Positions 13,001 through 23,102 of a stretch of 64,000 nucleotides of DNA are shown here, in pieces. The stretch lies in the NCBI GenBank assembly GCA_930367205.1, contig OV884009.1:102569189-102633188 (forward strand), in the 5' to 3' direction. Position 1 is the stretch's first letter; every line of letters begins with the position of its first letter. The position numbers and the translations under genes are program-made. The notes beneath the pieces are model-generated. The model saw only the letters and a list, made by a program, of their open reading frames with translations. It was not told the origin of the DNA and ran no database searches. This stretch comes from Acanthosoma haemorrhoidale (taxonomy: Eukaryota; Arthropoda; Insecta; Hemiptera; Acanthosomatidae).

Positions 13001-16000
13001 AGTGCTCGGGAAGCAACACGTCATGGTTGGAAGAGAGGATGATTTTGCCAGCAAATTTGTTGAGGGTGGTTGTAAATTGAGTATCACGACTTTTGTTTTA
13101 CTCTGATTATACTCTATGCCACCCTAATTGACCTTATGAAGTGGAGGATTATTTATTATTTTATGGGGTGTAAAACTTTTCTATAGGGATCGTGTTGTAA
13201 CCTATGGTGTATAACTTCAGTCAGCTGTTCGCTTTTACACTCTCCCAAGTTGTGTAAGTAAATCCAGTAGGCTTCTTCACTCTCTTGCATCAGGATAGCA
13301 CAGATTAAAGAAGTGTTGACTTGGTCAGGAACAGTAGCTTAGATTGCCCACAATTAAGTTGATATTATGTCTGCTGTAGCTAATTTCCCCAGAATAGTTT
13401 ATTTGGGAGGGCTTATTGATAAACAGTGCAGATCCTATACTGGACCACTGTTCATAATGGGTGCAGTCACCTTGTGTAAGTAAGTAGGTCACATTGCACC
13501 TGAAACCATCCATACTATAGGTATTTAAAAAACAATTACAAGACTTCAAATACCTTACAGGGATATGCAGATCATTCTTCATCGTCTAGCTGCCAAGGTT
13601 TATTAATTCCAAGAGCGATACTGTGCTGTGCTCAGAGTGTTAGGGAACAGGATCTGAGATGGGGGAGGATAACAGGGTACGGGTTTTCAGAGTGGTACGT
13701 ACTCCCAGGTATGAATGGAGCATTGGAAGTTATATGGTTAATTGTAGATATGTTGTATTGTTTAGCTTAGATATGTCACTTCCTCTCCCTTTACTACCCA
13801 GGCCACTACATACGTAAACAAATTGTGGGGTTATGTAGTATCTAGTGTAGTATCTTATCTGTGACACAATGGTGCTTGTGGTTGCATTCTGGCTCACTGC
13901 TATGTGTCAAGAGATTTTCAACTGCTGGTATGACAGTCTCCTCGGGGTGGGGTGGGGATCATCCCAAAACTACTACTACCTGACGACCTGGGAGTGCCAT
14001 ATGTAGCAACTGTGTGCTGGTATTTCACTTGATCTAGCTCCTCCCATTAATGAATGTAAACCTTTCAAGAAATAGGTTGTCACTACTGTTCCTTTAAACT
14101 ATCAAGCTGCCTCGCCCGCACTGAAGTATGGATACCATTGTGGAAAAGGCAAATACAATTTGCTGATGCTGAATGAATGCAATGGAGTTAGTAGAATAGA
14201 AGAAGTAATCCATACAAAGTAGCCCATGATGTGTTTCAGAATCTACTGTTAAATAAAAAAAAATTAACAATTAATCTCTTTTGTTAAATTATTGTATTAT
14301 ATTAATTGTCATGGGATGCATACTTGTGCTGTGTGGGGTGTGACGAAGGCGACGTTTTTTTGTGACCAGTACTTCATGGTGTTTTCTCAATTGTTTTCAG
14401 AGTGTGATTTCATTCATTATTAATAGTAAATAGTAAGCACTGTATGGAAGTCCCATAAGTTACAATATTCCTTTTTGTGTTCAAAGACCTGTCTTGCTGT
14501 CCTCCTTGTGCTCGGACTTCTTTGCCCAACTTCTTCTATTTTGCATTGTTTACATGATACAAATAAGTATAGGGTTGATAATGTATAGCCCAAGACACTC
14601 AATGTTATGTATTATTATTTAAATATTTTCTCTTTGTTACGTGTATTTATAAAACTTTAGAACCTCCCATTTGCCACACAGAAAATATTGAATTTATTCT
14701 TGAGTACTCACTTTACCAGAAATATTTTTAAGACATCTTATGAAATCCACTTTAGCTGTATTGAAACTGTAAACTGGTCATTTAAATAATTAAATTTAGC
14801 CAGCTGTTGACTTATGCGTGTGGCCTTGTCCTTGATGTTGATATAACTACTGTTTATACTAGTTTTGAATTAATTATTATTCAATAATTAATATATTATT
14901 AATGAACGGTTGTGCCAGAGCACTGAATCTACTAAAGGAAGCAATTATTAATAAGTAACAGCCAATGATAAATATAATGGCAGGATCAGGACTTGAATAT
15001 GGGACCTCCCCAATATCAAGTCTACCAATTAAGCTGGGAAGAATTTCCCAATTTGAATCAACTTTGGCTAATATCTCGCTGTGACTGCAAACTCGTACAC
15101 AGTGGGAACTGAGCAGACAACTCATAATATTTTCGTTGATTGTTTGCTATATAATCAAACCCTATTCCCTCATGGAACAATACATTCCTGGTTTGTATAG
15201 TTTCCTCGTGCTTTATTTTGTAAACATTGATTGTTGAGTTGATAATGCTTCTCATTATTGAAAGAGATGCATTTTTTTACTTGTGTAGGTTATGTTATAA
15301 AGCCACATTTTTGTATGCAATACTACAATGCATGTTTAAAGGCAAATGTTTCTTCCATTATTTCTTCTTCAATACGCCAGAAGTATTAATATTTTAAAGT
15401 AAATTGATAAAAAACAAAAGTTATATTTTGAAATCTTTTTTTTTTATAGTTGACTAATACTTTCAAGTTTTACTATTATCTTCATTTGCTATTATTTTGC
15501 TTGTGTATGTTTATCTGATTAAATAAGTATTTATCTCTTCGGGCAGAAATATTTATTTTTGATGGGTTACAGCTGTGTCATTCATGAGAAATATATTTAA
15601 AATAATTAAGTCTCATTAACTATCACAATTAGCAGATCAAACACACAAATGTCAAATGACAAAAATGACCCCTTAGGGGCAAGTCTCCCATTGTGTAATC
15701 TGACCTGACATCTTTATGTTATTGATAAGAAGAAAGAAAAAATTTATTCTGGGACCAAGTCCCCTATGAATAATTATAAAGCAAAAATAAAGACAAATTA
15801 ATTCTGGCAATAAAAAAAATATATATCACATCGTGAAGAGGTGCTTACATAGGAGGATTTTTAAGGTTTTAAAAAATGGAACAAGACGGATAGCAAGAGG
15901 GAAAGAATTTAAGTAATTGAGTGATAGAGCAAACAAGAAAGAAACAGCCGAATGAAGCAGTTTAGGAGGAAGTACAAAGATCAGGAGAGATAAGAGAGAG

Positions 16001-19000
16001 AGATCTTGTGTTTTAGGAATATATTAGGGATTTGAACTGTTGGCCATTGTACATAAATATATGTATACGATGGTCTGGAAAACAAACGTTCCAAGGAAGT
16101 ATTGTCTACAGAAGGAGGGGAAGAGCCACCATAATTCGGTTTTAAGTAAGGAAGAGACATGGGATGATTGAGAAATCCTGAATACAAATCTAATGAATAG
16201 TTTATGATTAATAGATAGTTAGTTATCAATATAATGTTGATAAATGGATATAGGAGGTTTGTTATTATTGAAACTAATAAGATGATGAATAATCTACCCC
16301 AGGGCTATGAGGCAGAGGAGGGTTTGATTAGAGATAACAACTACTTGTGTATGGTTGGAAATAAATAAATGACACCAGAGGATAGAGAGAGCCATTGGTA
16401 AAGATTAATGATTTTAATTTGGAAATTAGGATTGAGTTTGTTTTTTTATGGTATTAAAAGCTTAGAAGACATTTAGGAGAATCAGGACTTTTAGTTTTTG
16501 CTGAAAAATAATGGAATGAGTGTCATTATTGAAGATTGTGTAGAGTACCTGGGATAGAAACCAAATGTAAAATGATCAAGAAGTTTGAAATCTTATAGGA
16601 AATTTGAGATTTGTCTAATTTTTCAAGAAGTTTGGAGAGATTAGGAAAGATAAAGTAATGTAGGGTTAAGATTATTTTTTTTTGCTGAACCAAGGCTTTT
16701 TTTCCAAGACATTAGGAAGACTGCATTCTATTCTAGTGGGTAAAAATAATGACCTACCCCATCAAAGAAATTTCATCCAATTATAATAATTAAAAACTGT
16801 GCGGACACAAAACTTACTTATTTATTCAATGGTACATGCTAGCCACTAGAACTAGACAATCAATGTGTTTATATGGATAGCCAGTTTTAAATATTTTTGT
16901 TTTACATTTTTGTATTAGGTATCACTCATACTGGTGATCAGTTGTCTGATATGGTTGGTTCACCTGCTGCAGATTCTGCTGACATTTTGGCAAATTCTTT
17001 ACTGATGGATACTGCCTCAATTCCTGATGAAGGGGAAAGCAGTTTTTCTAAAAATGATTTAGGGTACTCTAGAAGTGAAGAAGCTAGTTACCCTAAAAGT
17101 GAAGATTCAGTGTACTCAAGAATTGATGATCCACCATACTGTTCTAGAACTGATGATAACACAACTGCTCCAGATAAGGATAAGGTAATTAACATTTTGT
17201 TCTTTAACACGTTGACTGCTATGAACATTTGCAGTCTATGTGAAATTCAAAAATTATCTTTTCTTTTATATTACTTCTATAACAATTTAATAATCTTAAT
17301 ATATTCTGTGGAATATCTTTCCAAATACCTTTTTTGTATTAGGTATAAAATCTTTTTTAATTATTCAAATATCATCACCTGAATACAAATGATGCGGTCT
17401 GATTACAACTTTTGCTGCCACCCACCCAAATATGGGTGACGTGGCATTTAACGTGACAAATAAACTGGAGCCGATGGTGAAACAGAGTCAATACAACTTC
17501 TTGAATCTGCCACATCATAATAAAACACTTTTTTAAAATGTTTTTAATTATTATTTGTTCCAGAATGCTCAGGGTAATAATTCGGAAGCAGCTCTTTCAA
17601 CTGTTGATGGACTTACTACATTAGCTACTGCAGCACTCACAAGCAACATGTTTCCTCAACTACCGCCGAAAGAAGTAGAAGATCAGTTGCATTCTGAAAA
17701 GAATTCTCCTCTTCCATCTTCTAGAAGTACTTTGAGCACTGAAGATGACTTGAACAAACTTATAAGTAAAGAACCAAAACCTGATTTGAAGCCTGCGAAA
17801 CCACTTGGTGGAGATAAAAATGAGGTATATGAAGCATAAACTAATTGATGAAAAACATCCCCCCATATTTTTGTTTAACCTTGTAAAAATTACTCGTTTT
17901 TTCATAAGCACATCTTATTTATTGTGACTTTCTACTTTTAATCATCATTTCTTTTAATTCTCTTTTTTTGATGGAAATAAAATATATAATTAAATTTATG
18001 ATGTAATATGGGGCGATGATATTAGTAATTCTGATAAATTAATGCTTAAAAAGTTGAGATGTTGTTTATTAAGTGATTAAGAGAGAGAAGGAACTACAAG
18101 ACTCCAGATCTGAATTTAGGGAATAGAGGCGAGTATTAAATTTTGAAGGTCATGAATGTCGAGGTCTATAGGTTTCTATCGTGATTTAAGAATGAGTGGT
18201 AAAAAGAGGCTGTCTCATTTGTAAAACTTTGTGAAATTAGGCAAAAGTAAGGAAGGCAGGATCTTGTGTTGCAGGATTTGATTATAATGTAAACGAGGGA
18301 TCAGAGAAAGTATTCTAGACTGGTTGAAAGGTGTAAACATTTTAATTTGGTGTTGTAGCATTTCTATATGTGACACTGAGAATAAATCCAAGGAGTTAAC
18401 CCATAAGCTGCCTCAATTAGGCCTTGAGATTCCAGCAGCGACTGTCATGCACCAAACAAAACAACCATAGTATAAATACAGTGCAATCTTGCTAATTGTT
18501 GCTAGAGGGTGTTCCGAATTATTGAATAATTCTGATTATAGAGGTTGAGGAAAATTACGAAGGAATATACATAATTATTATTGTAATACAAAATGTATGT
18601 GCAAATGCTTATACAAACATTAAAACAAATATGTGCATCATACACATAGTGTAATGTTATATGTATTTTATTTAGAACACTTTTTTTAAAAGCTTCCTTT
18701 TGGAGCTCCCAAAGTAAAAGAATCTGCATTAATGTACATCATTCTACAACCATTTGAAATTTCCTTTATAATTTCTTCATATTTCACTATAACAGTACTG
18801 GGTAGTTTCTTGTTTCTTTATTCTTCAGATTTCTTTATCGAGTGGACTCATTTTCATTGCTCACAATTGCAGGACTTCTTTAATGAAGGGAAAAATCCTT
18901 TCCTTTTTAGAATTCTTGATAGAAGCTTGTCCAGAAACACTTTCCTTGCCGAATAAGTTATTGAAAGAAGTGTTTGTGAGTTTTGGTTGGACTGACTCCC

Positions 19001-22000
19001 TAGTTGCGTCCAGGAAAATTACCACTTCCTGTAGATTCACGGCTTTTGATGTTGAAATATGTCTTCATTGTGTGAAAATAGTTCATGTAAAAGCAGTTCT
19101 TTCTTGTAATGTGTCTTTTTAGCCTGAATAGTGATCAGGTTCATTTCATTACCTGTGGTATATAGATACGAAGGAAAAACCTGTTCATGATGTTACCTTC
19201 ACGACTATTCACTTACCTGGACTGGATGACCTGGGCATCTAACGAATATATGTTTTTTTGTTTTATTTGCACTTCATTCACCATCTATCATGTTCCTACC
19301 AATTTAAAAACAAAACAAAAATTAAATAATAAATCATCTCTATTTACAATATAGTTTAGTATAGCAGCGTAGTATTGTCGTAATATAGTAGCTCTATATT
19401 GTGCAATGACGGAAGATTTATTATTTAATTATAATAATACCCTTCCACTACCGGCACTGGTTCATATAAAAAAAAAGTTTGGATTACTGGAATCTTTAGA
19501 TTAGCTAGATCAGACTAGGGAAAAGGCAAGGGTAGAGATTATTTTTGATTTAAGCATTCTTTAGCAATTTTATAATTCAATGATCATCTATAATTTTTAA
19601 CATCTCTGATTATGAAAAAAAGGCTGTCACCTTAACTAATGGTTGGTTTGCTGACTTTAAATTGTGGATGTGAGGGGTTTAATTCCTTCCTGGCTCCTTT
19701 AAAGATTTTTTCTTGTAGGCAAGGTTCACTCAACCTCTGACTAGTTGCTTAAGTAAATATTTAGAGAATACAGTTAAAGAAAGAGGTAGCTGCCAAGTAA
19801 TGACAAAATGTCAGTGGTGCATAACATGCATAAAAATGATAATTTTTTTCAAATTAATATACATTTATTTTGATCACCATCTTGTAATTTTCCTGTTGGT
19901 TTTCCAATTTTTTTTTTATTTAATTGTGGCAATTTTAATAGTTTCCAGTCATTTAAGTTTATTTTACATATATATATTTTTATATAGGTTTTGTCAAATG
20001 TGAGAACGCCTGGGTTACCTGCTGCACCTTCATCCATAAAAATATCAAAATCACCTGAAGGAGCTCATATCAGTTGGGCTCCACCTTTGAGTGAAGGTGG
20101 AGCTATTACAGCCTATTCTGTTTGTTTAGCAGTTAGAAATACCTCACCATCATCGGTTAGTATCTTAGTGTCTTGTCGTCATCTTTATTTTTATAAGCTA
20201 TTGTTATAAAGGTAAAAAAACAATGATAAATATAAACATTTTCAAAAAGCATAATTGTGTTTTTATTCTTATAGTTGGGCTTCGTTCGGGTTTATTTGGG
20301 ACCAAAGACACAAGCTGTTATTCCTAATTCAGCTCTTGAAGAGGCAAGAATTGATACTTCCACAAAGCCTGCTATCATATTTAGAATAGCTGCCAGAAAT
20401 CAGCTAGGTTTCGGGCCAGCTACACAAGTGAGGTGGTTGCAAGGCAAGTAATAGCATATTTATTATCATTAAATTCAAATAGTGTTGAGAAATATTATAA
20501 AATGTGAGATATATGGTGATCTCAAATAACAGGATAACAATTTTTCTAAGAATGTCTAAGCTATTAACCTAAACAAATTTGACTCGCATGTGTTCCTATT
20601 AACCTGTTGTCAGTCATTTATAGTTACAGCAAGGGTTATGGTTTTGGTTGTTTGATCGAAGGCTATATTACTTTGATTTGGATTTTTGAAGGCTTATATC
20701 AAACTTTTATTGGGCTTATTTATTATTTGCCCTTACATATTGGTCGAAATTGCTGCCTCAAAAATGCAGTAGGGTGTTGGGGCATTGGATGTGAGTCCAG
20801 CACTTGAGTGTTGAGTCCAATTGTTGGATACTGCTGATGATAGATACCTTGGCCCCCTAAGTATTAAGGCATATTTTGCTGAAAAAAACTCATTCAAGTA
20901 TCATTAGATCTTTCATTATCCTTCTTAGTGTTATTGTACAGTTTAGATCATTGTTTTCACGTCAATCTTGATAAAGTAGACGGCCAGTTACCACATCTAT
21001 GTTGTATTTTCGAATGTAAATATATGTATATATTTACACGGAAGTAAAGTATATGTATACAATAATGAATACATTTATGCAATAATACATATATGTGTGT
21101 ACATACATATGCGTATATATACATGTACACACATATATATACTATTACGCATGCGCGCGCACCCACACACACGTATTATTACATAAATGTATACATTATT
21201 GTGTGTGTGTGTGTGTATACTGAAGTATAGCGTGTGTGTGTGTGTGTAAGTTATGATTAGAACGAACAGAATCGCAAAAAGAGAGAGGAGGTGAAAGTAA
21301 AACACATACTATAGTAAATAAGCTCATACATACTATAAGTCAATAAGCTAGCAAAAAAAAGACTGACTTTGTTTCCTTTACACACTTATATACTTTACTT
21401 AACTTATATATACATACTTTACTATATAGTATATATACACACATATATGTATTATTACATAAATGTATACATTATTGTATATAAGTTATTTTCAATGCTA
21501 GGGTGAGGGGGAAAGTGAAGGTGCTGATTGACACTGCAGTGGGCTGAAAGAAATCATGTGCTATCAAAGGGGAACTATGTGATAGGAAATTGTGTTATGA
21601 ACAATGACAGTGGTACCCGCACATGCTCTTTCATCTGCGTGATCAGTTCGATAAGTCTAGTACTATAAATGGTCGTTTACTCGTAAGTCATTGCAGATTG
21701 GTAAAGCGTCATTTATCATCCTTCTGATCTGATTCCTTTGATTCCCACCTCTCTCCTCTCTATTTACAGGGGGTAATTCCCTGTGGAATGTAACTAAGAA
21801 GATTCTAAAGTATCATGCAGTTTCTTGATGATGGGTCCTTGGCAGCTTCAGATGAGGAATGGTCAGAAGAATTTGCTTAAGCATCTTTCCTTAGTCATCA
21901 AAACCATACTCATGGCACATCTGTCGAAGATTTCCTCACTCCACCGAAAGATGTTAACCCCTCTGAGGTCATATACCTTCTGAAAAATTTACCTCATCGA

Positions 22001-23102
22001 GAATCTCCAGGATGTCATCTCCTTACTCCTCAAATTCTCTAACAACTCCATTCTAAAGCTATAATCTCTAAAAGCCTAACCTACATTTATGATTGCATTA
22101 TCTGAACAACACGCACTCTTCTCCTCTAGAAGGATTCTAATACTGTCCTATTCGCTAAACCTGGTAAACCACCCAATGACACCTCACCTTACCATCCAAT
22201 TAGCCTACTCCCTGTCCTCTCAAAAATCTTTGAAAAACTATTAAAATATCTACTTCCAATTGTTCCAACATCCTTTTTTCTACTCGCCAGTTTGGTTTCT
22301 GTGTACAACATTCCTCTGCTCAATAAGGCCTTTGCGTTGTTAATCACATATCCTCATCCCTTAAATCAATTATTTTAGAATACTCAAGATATATACACAT
22401 TGTTACCTCCTCCTCATCAGTAATACATAAGTACTAGCTGATGAGTTATTGAGATCATCATAGTTATGTTAATTTTGAAGGTGCTGGGAGAAATTTTTAC
22501 TGAAAGTGGAAATTCTATTCATTTCACTCCTCATGTCATATACAACATGAGATAAGGTAGGGAAGGGGAAACTCACCACTTACCTCATCAAGAGTAGTAA
22601 ACAATTCATCACAAGTTTTAGCTTTTTTCTTGGATGTTTAGGTTAATTCCTGAATTTACTGTATTATATCCATGGGTAACTATAAATCCTAGTTTAATTT
22701 AAATACGATTGAAGTGATAAAAACAAAACTAAGAAATTTGTGTAATAAGCATAAATTATTTTATATTTCAAGAACATTTTGTAATCATATAACTTATTTC
22801 TGGTACTAAGTATTCAGTAAATTGATGACTAAATATGAAGATTAAAAATACTTTTAAAAAGTGACATTTAGCGAATTGTAATTTTTAAATGGAAACTTCT
22901 TTGCCTATTTATTCATTTCTTTATGTTTTACTTAACTATTCTAAAACTTTATTTTTTGTAAAAGCCTTTTATTATGGAATTATTAGTAACTATCATATTT
23001 TTAATAGATTACACACCTAGAGGATTGGGAAAGAATACTTCATCTTTGGTGTCAAATTCATCTTCATCTGTAAAAAGAATAAAACTTGAAAATGATTTTT
23101 AG
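885..23102 (+). CDS. Hcf: Host cell factor (HCF) gene, 3' half, 11 coding exons
   Basis: HCF is a nuclear chromatin co-regulator that bridges transcription factors to histone-modifying complexes. Translated exons match the family along the C-terminal half: a Ser/Thr/Val/Gln-rich linker with KTSQGMTV and [10 protein letters not shown], an acidic region with [15 protein letters not shown] text, and a C-terminal FN3 module with [36 protein letters not shown] and TQVRWLQ, ending in a basic tail KRIKLENDF. Exons are 885-1054, 1138-1255, 2668-2883, 2992-3161, 8525-8705, 11682-11957, 16919-17184, 17564-17824, 19988-20155, 20275-20443 and 23008-23102. All have AG acceptors and GT donors except the GC donor at 20444, and the phases agree across every junction. 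The Kelch repeats and the start codon lie upstream of the window. Oddities are the missing first FN3 half between 17824 and 19988 and an octapeptide repeat in exon 7. The family assignment is firm; exact exon edges come from splice consensus only. Confidence 0.9.
1138..1255 (+). CDS. Hcf: HCF coding exon b
   Basis: The exon starts directly after TTTTAG with [10 protein letters not shown], which continues KTSQGMTV of the preceding exon, and runs to [14 protein letters not shown] before a GTATTT donor. It ends in phase 1, which fits the next acceptor at 2668. [10 protein letters not shown] and the TIVKLV segment are typical of the HCF linker region. Confidence 0.85.
1256..2667 (+). other. HCF intron, no recognised element
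   Basis: This AT-rich intron has many A and T runs (for example around 1755-1775 and 1890-1965). I see no coding exon, RNA gene or recognisable transposon in it. A 97-codon open frame at 2275-2568 has no family resemblance and no splice context, and is taken as chance. Confidence 0.5.
2668..2883 (+). CDS. Hcf: HCF coding exon c
   Basis: The exon follows an AATTTAG acceptor, enters in phase 1 and reads [19 protein letters not shown], then [19 protein letters not shown] and a Thr/Ser-rich end, to a GTAAAT donor. The hydrophobic beta-type strands between Ser/Thr-rich linkers are characteristic of the HCF middle region. It exits in phase 1, matching the acceptor at 2992. Confidence 0.85.
2992..3161 (+). 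CDS. Hcf: HCF coding exon d
   Basis: The exon follows a TTTTAG acceptor, reads [19 protein letters not shown], then [20 protein letters not shown], and ends in ILQQANAQ at a GTGAGA donor. It leaves in phase 0, which matches the next exon 5.4 kb downstream at 8525. The long intron between them is filled with LINE fossils. Confidence 0.85.
4200..4860. repeat. Dispersed repeat, copy A
   Basis: This intronic stretch shares ordered words with 12466-12960 and 28775-29262. Shared words include TTAGCCAAAA, CACTTGTCCCTTA, GGTTGGAGTATCA, a Gly/GGAGG-rich centre, GTGGTCTGG and AGGACAGGATGAGT. The three copies differ by many substitutions and small indels, so the family is old. It shows no coding capacity. 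Copies A and C both adjoin LINE fragments, so it may be the untranslated part of a LINE. Confidence 0.55.
4870..6210 (+). pseudogene. Decayed LINE (RT and RNase H remnants)
   Basis: The plus strand has broken reading frames with RT-like text: [20 protein letters not shown], then [12 protein letters not shown], where the usual FADDTA has become FVNDTA. Further on come RLKLDNA and GIKYLGL-like pieces. Near 5805-5990 an RNase H-like segment ([12 protein letters not shown] and [12 protein letters not shown] text) follows. There are many stops and frameshifts. The order RT then RNase H suggests an I-like clade LINE. It lies within the HCF intron 3162-8524. Confidence 0.5.
6290..8345 (+). pseudogene. 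Jockey-like LINE fossil, copy 1
   Basis: Broken frames encode non-LTR reverse transcriptase: [15 protein letters not shown] at about 6530, W-KAAVVQP-like text at 6645, and [13 protein letters not shown] at about 6898-6940. Further RT thumb text lies near 7320-7440 ([12 protein letters not shown]), and the 3' part ends in a T/A-rich tail with GCCCTAGAATAT followed by a T run at about 8340. The same family recurs at 42640-44056 (plus) and 29390-30260 (minus). Multiple stops make it non-functional. Confidence 0.6.
8525..8705 (+). CDS. Hcf: HCF coding exon e
   Basis: The exon follows a TTGACAG acceptor, enters in phase 0 and reads [20 protein letters not shown], then [20 protein letters not shown], to a perfect GTAAGT donor. 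It is Ser/Thr/Asn-rich, as expected of the HCF linker. Conservation is weaker than in the neighbouring exons, but phases and splice sites fit. Confidence 0.8.
9118..10406 (-). mobile_element. Mariner element, full length, inactive
   Basis: The ends are 28-bp inverted repeats (CGAGGGTGGTCTGAAAAG and so on) with one mismatch, flanked by TA on both sides at 9116-9117 and 10407-10408. The minus-strand transposase is 9184-9648 plus upstream decayed sequence to about 10230. It shows [10 protein letters not shown] with the second catalytic Asp and [13 protein letters not shown] with the third, the mariner D34D arrangement. The first Asp lies in VDET near 9750, followed by a TAG where Trp is expected. 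Further stops occur near the start and after NMS, with a frameshift around 10130. It is a single-length fossil in an HCF intron. Confidence 0.9.
9184..9648 (-). pseudogene. Mariner transposase, C-terminal open part
   Basis: The 154 open codons cover the C-terminal half of a mariner DDE/D transposase. They contain [18 protein letters not shown], the catalytic HQDN, and [16 protein letters not shown], ending in a C-terminal helix region ELQGDYVEK. Intact mariner transposases are about 345 residues, and the N-terminal HTH half lies at 9650-10230 with stops and a frameshift. No functional enzyme can be made from this copy. Confidence 0.85.
10410..11681 (+). other. HCF intron segment, nothing recognised
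   Basis: Between the mariner and the next HCF exon lies AT-rich sequence with only short chance reading frames. No exon, RNA gene or repeat could be supported. Confidence 0.45.
11682..11957 (+). CDS. Hcf: HCF coding exon f (acidic region start)
   Basis: The exon follows a TTTTCAG acceptor and enters in phase 1. It encodes [20 protein letters not shown], the conserved HCF alanine-rich helix, followed by an acidic, coiled-coil-prone stretch with [19 protein letters not shown]. The donor is GTATGT at 11958 and the exit is phase 1. The A-L-A-A-E-A-G-L motif is one of the best-conserved parts of HCF outside the Kelch and FN3 domains. Confidence 0.9.
12466..12960. repeat. Dispersed repeat, copy B
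   Basis: This copy aligns by eye with 4200-4860: TTAGCCAAAAAAC, TTCACTTGTCCCTTA, a GGAG-rich middle, GTGGTCTGGGATTTAGCAG and a closing CATTTGAAG. It has no coding potential. Confidence 0.5.
12961..14935 (+). other. HCF intron segment, probable decayed repeats
   Basis: Only short interrupted frames are present here, the longest minus-strand ones at 13325-13582 and 14420-14602. The minus strand has vague LINE-endonuclease-like text, but nothing that can be named safely. Confidence 0.3.
14960..15065 (-). repeat. tRNA-derived SINE-like fragment
   Basis: On the minus strand, AGCTTAATTGGTAGAC (A-box-like) and ATATTCAAGTCC (B-box-like) are spaced as in a tRNA-derived SINE head. The body after it is AT-rich and its boundaries are unclear. 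Confidence 0.35.
15830..16600 (-). repeat. LINE fragment related to copy 3
   Basis: The plus strand reads GGTTTGATTAGAGATAACAACTA and nearby words that match the minus-strand jockey-like copy at 29390-30260 (CAGATAGGGGTTGATTAGGG region). The fragment is therefore on the minus strand. It is heavily mutated, and no useful open frame survives. Confidence 0.45.
16919..17184 (+). CDS. Hcf: HCF coding exon g with octapeptide repeat
   Basis: The exon follows a GTATTAG acceptor and starts [14 protein letters not shown], then [14 protein letters not shown]. From 17062 to 17157 it encodes four back-to-back eight-residue units of pattern [43 protein letters not shown]. The donor GTAATT gives phase 0. 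Within HCF this is the acidic region. The repeat looks lineage-specific, since I do not know it from other HCF proteins. Confidence 0.85.
17564..17824 (+). CDS. Hcf: HCF coding exon h
   Basis: The exon follows a TGTTCCAG acceptor and reads [20 protein letters not shown], then [20 protein letters not shown], then a charged Lys/Pro-rich end [16 protein letters not shown], with a GTATAT donor. It is 87 codons in phase 0 at both ends. In other HCF proteins the next residues begin the first FN3 repeat, but the next exon found here (19988) already begins at the second. Confidence 0.85.
18050..18490 (-). repeat. LINE 3' fragment
   Basis: The sequence resembles the minus-strand LINE fragment at 15830-16100 in base composition and short words (GGATCTTGTGTT, AGAGAGAGA, ATTTAAG strings). 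It carries no open frame. It sits in the intron where an FN3-coding exon would be expected. Confidence 0.3.
19623..19795 (+). repeat. tRNA-derived SINE-like element
   Basis: An A-box-like TAATGGTTGGTTTGCTGAC and a B-box-like GGGGTTTAATTCC, followed by CTTCCTGGCTCCTTTAAAG, give the look of a tRNA-derived SINE head and body. Target duplications were not established. Confidence 0.4.
19988..20155 (+). CDS. Hcf: HCF coding exon i (FN3 module, first part)
   Basis: The exon follows a TATATAG acceptor and encodes the last strand of the first FN3 repeat ([16 protein letters not shown]) and the start of the second ([20 protein letters not shown], then [10 protein letters not shown]). This matches the C-terminal FN3 module of HCF, which holds the C-terminal fragment to the N-terminal one. 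It is 56 codons, phase 0, with a GTTAGT donor. Confidence 0.92.
20275..20443 (+). CDS. Hcf: HCF coding exon j (FN3 module, second part)
   Basis: The exon follows a CTTATAG acceptor and reads [19 protein letters not shown], then [19 protein letters not shown] and TQVRWLQ, very close to the family. The reading frame requires the exon to end after CAAG at 20443, so the intron begins with GC (GCAAGT). The nearby GT donor four bases on would run into a stop soon after the next acceptor. Confidence 0.92.
20745..20880 (+). repeat. Possible SINE-like fragment
   Basis: GTTGGGGCATTGGATGTGAG followed by GAGTCCAATTGTTGG has a weak tRNA-like A/B-box layout. The evidence is thin. Confidence 0.2.
20990..21480. 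repeat. Compound TA/CA/TG microsatellite
   Basis: Runs of TATATA, ACACAC and TGTGTG alternate, the clearest being the TG runs near 21200-21246 and the TA/CA stretches at 21060-21170 and 21400-21480. It lies in the HCF intron between exons j and k. Confidence 0.8.
21760..22410 (+). pseudogene. Jockey-like LINE fragment
   Basis: Broken plus-strand frames encode RT finger and palm text: [20 protein letters not shown] with LLTPQIL, then [13 protein letters not shown], and [20 protein letters not shown], which corresponds to the YRPISLL-KIFEKL signature of jockey-like elements. Two or more frameshifts separate the pieces, and it stops before the catalytic YxDD region. Confidence 0.6.
23008..23102 (+). 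CDS. Hcf: HCF last coding exon k
   Basis: The exon follows a TTAATAG acceptor, enters after one base of an Asp codon, and reads [13 protein letters not shown], then a Ser-rich stretch and [10 protein letters not shown] before TAG at 23100-23102. The basic KRIK cluster corresponds to the C-terminal nuclear localisation signal of HCF. Confidence 0.88.

Noticed and set aside
17597..17615. STVDG in HCF exon h as a Taspase1 cleavage site
   Set aside because: The Taspase1 consensus needs Gln two residues before the Asp. Here that position is Thr, so the match is only VDG.
18720..19130. Possible DNA-transposon or FN3 coding text in the HCF intron
   Set aside because: Fragments on both strands were read in all frames. 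None gave a convincing family motif.
21060..21250. Cys/Tyr/His-rich frames suggesting a small secreted protein
   Set aside because: They translate TA/CA/TG microsatellites.
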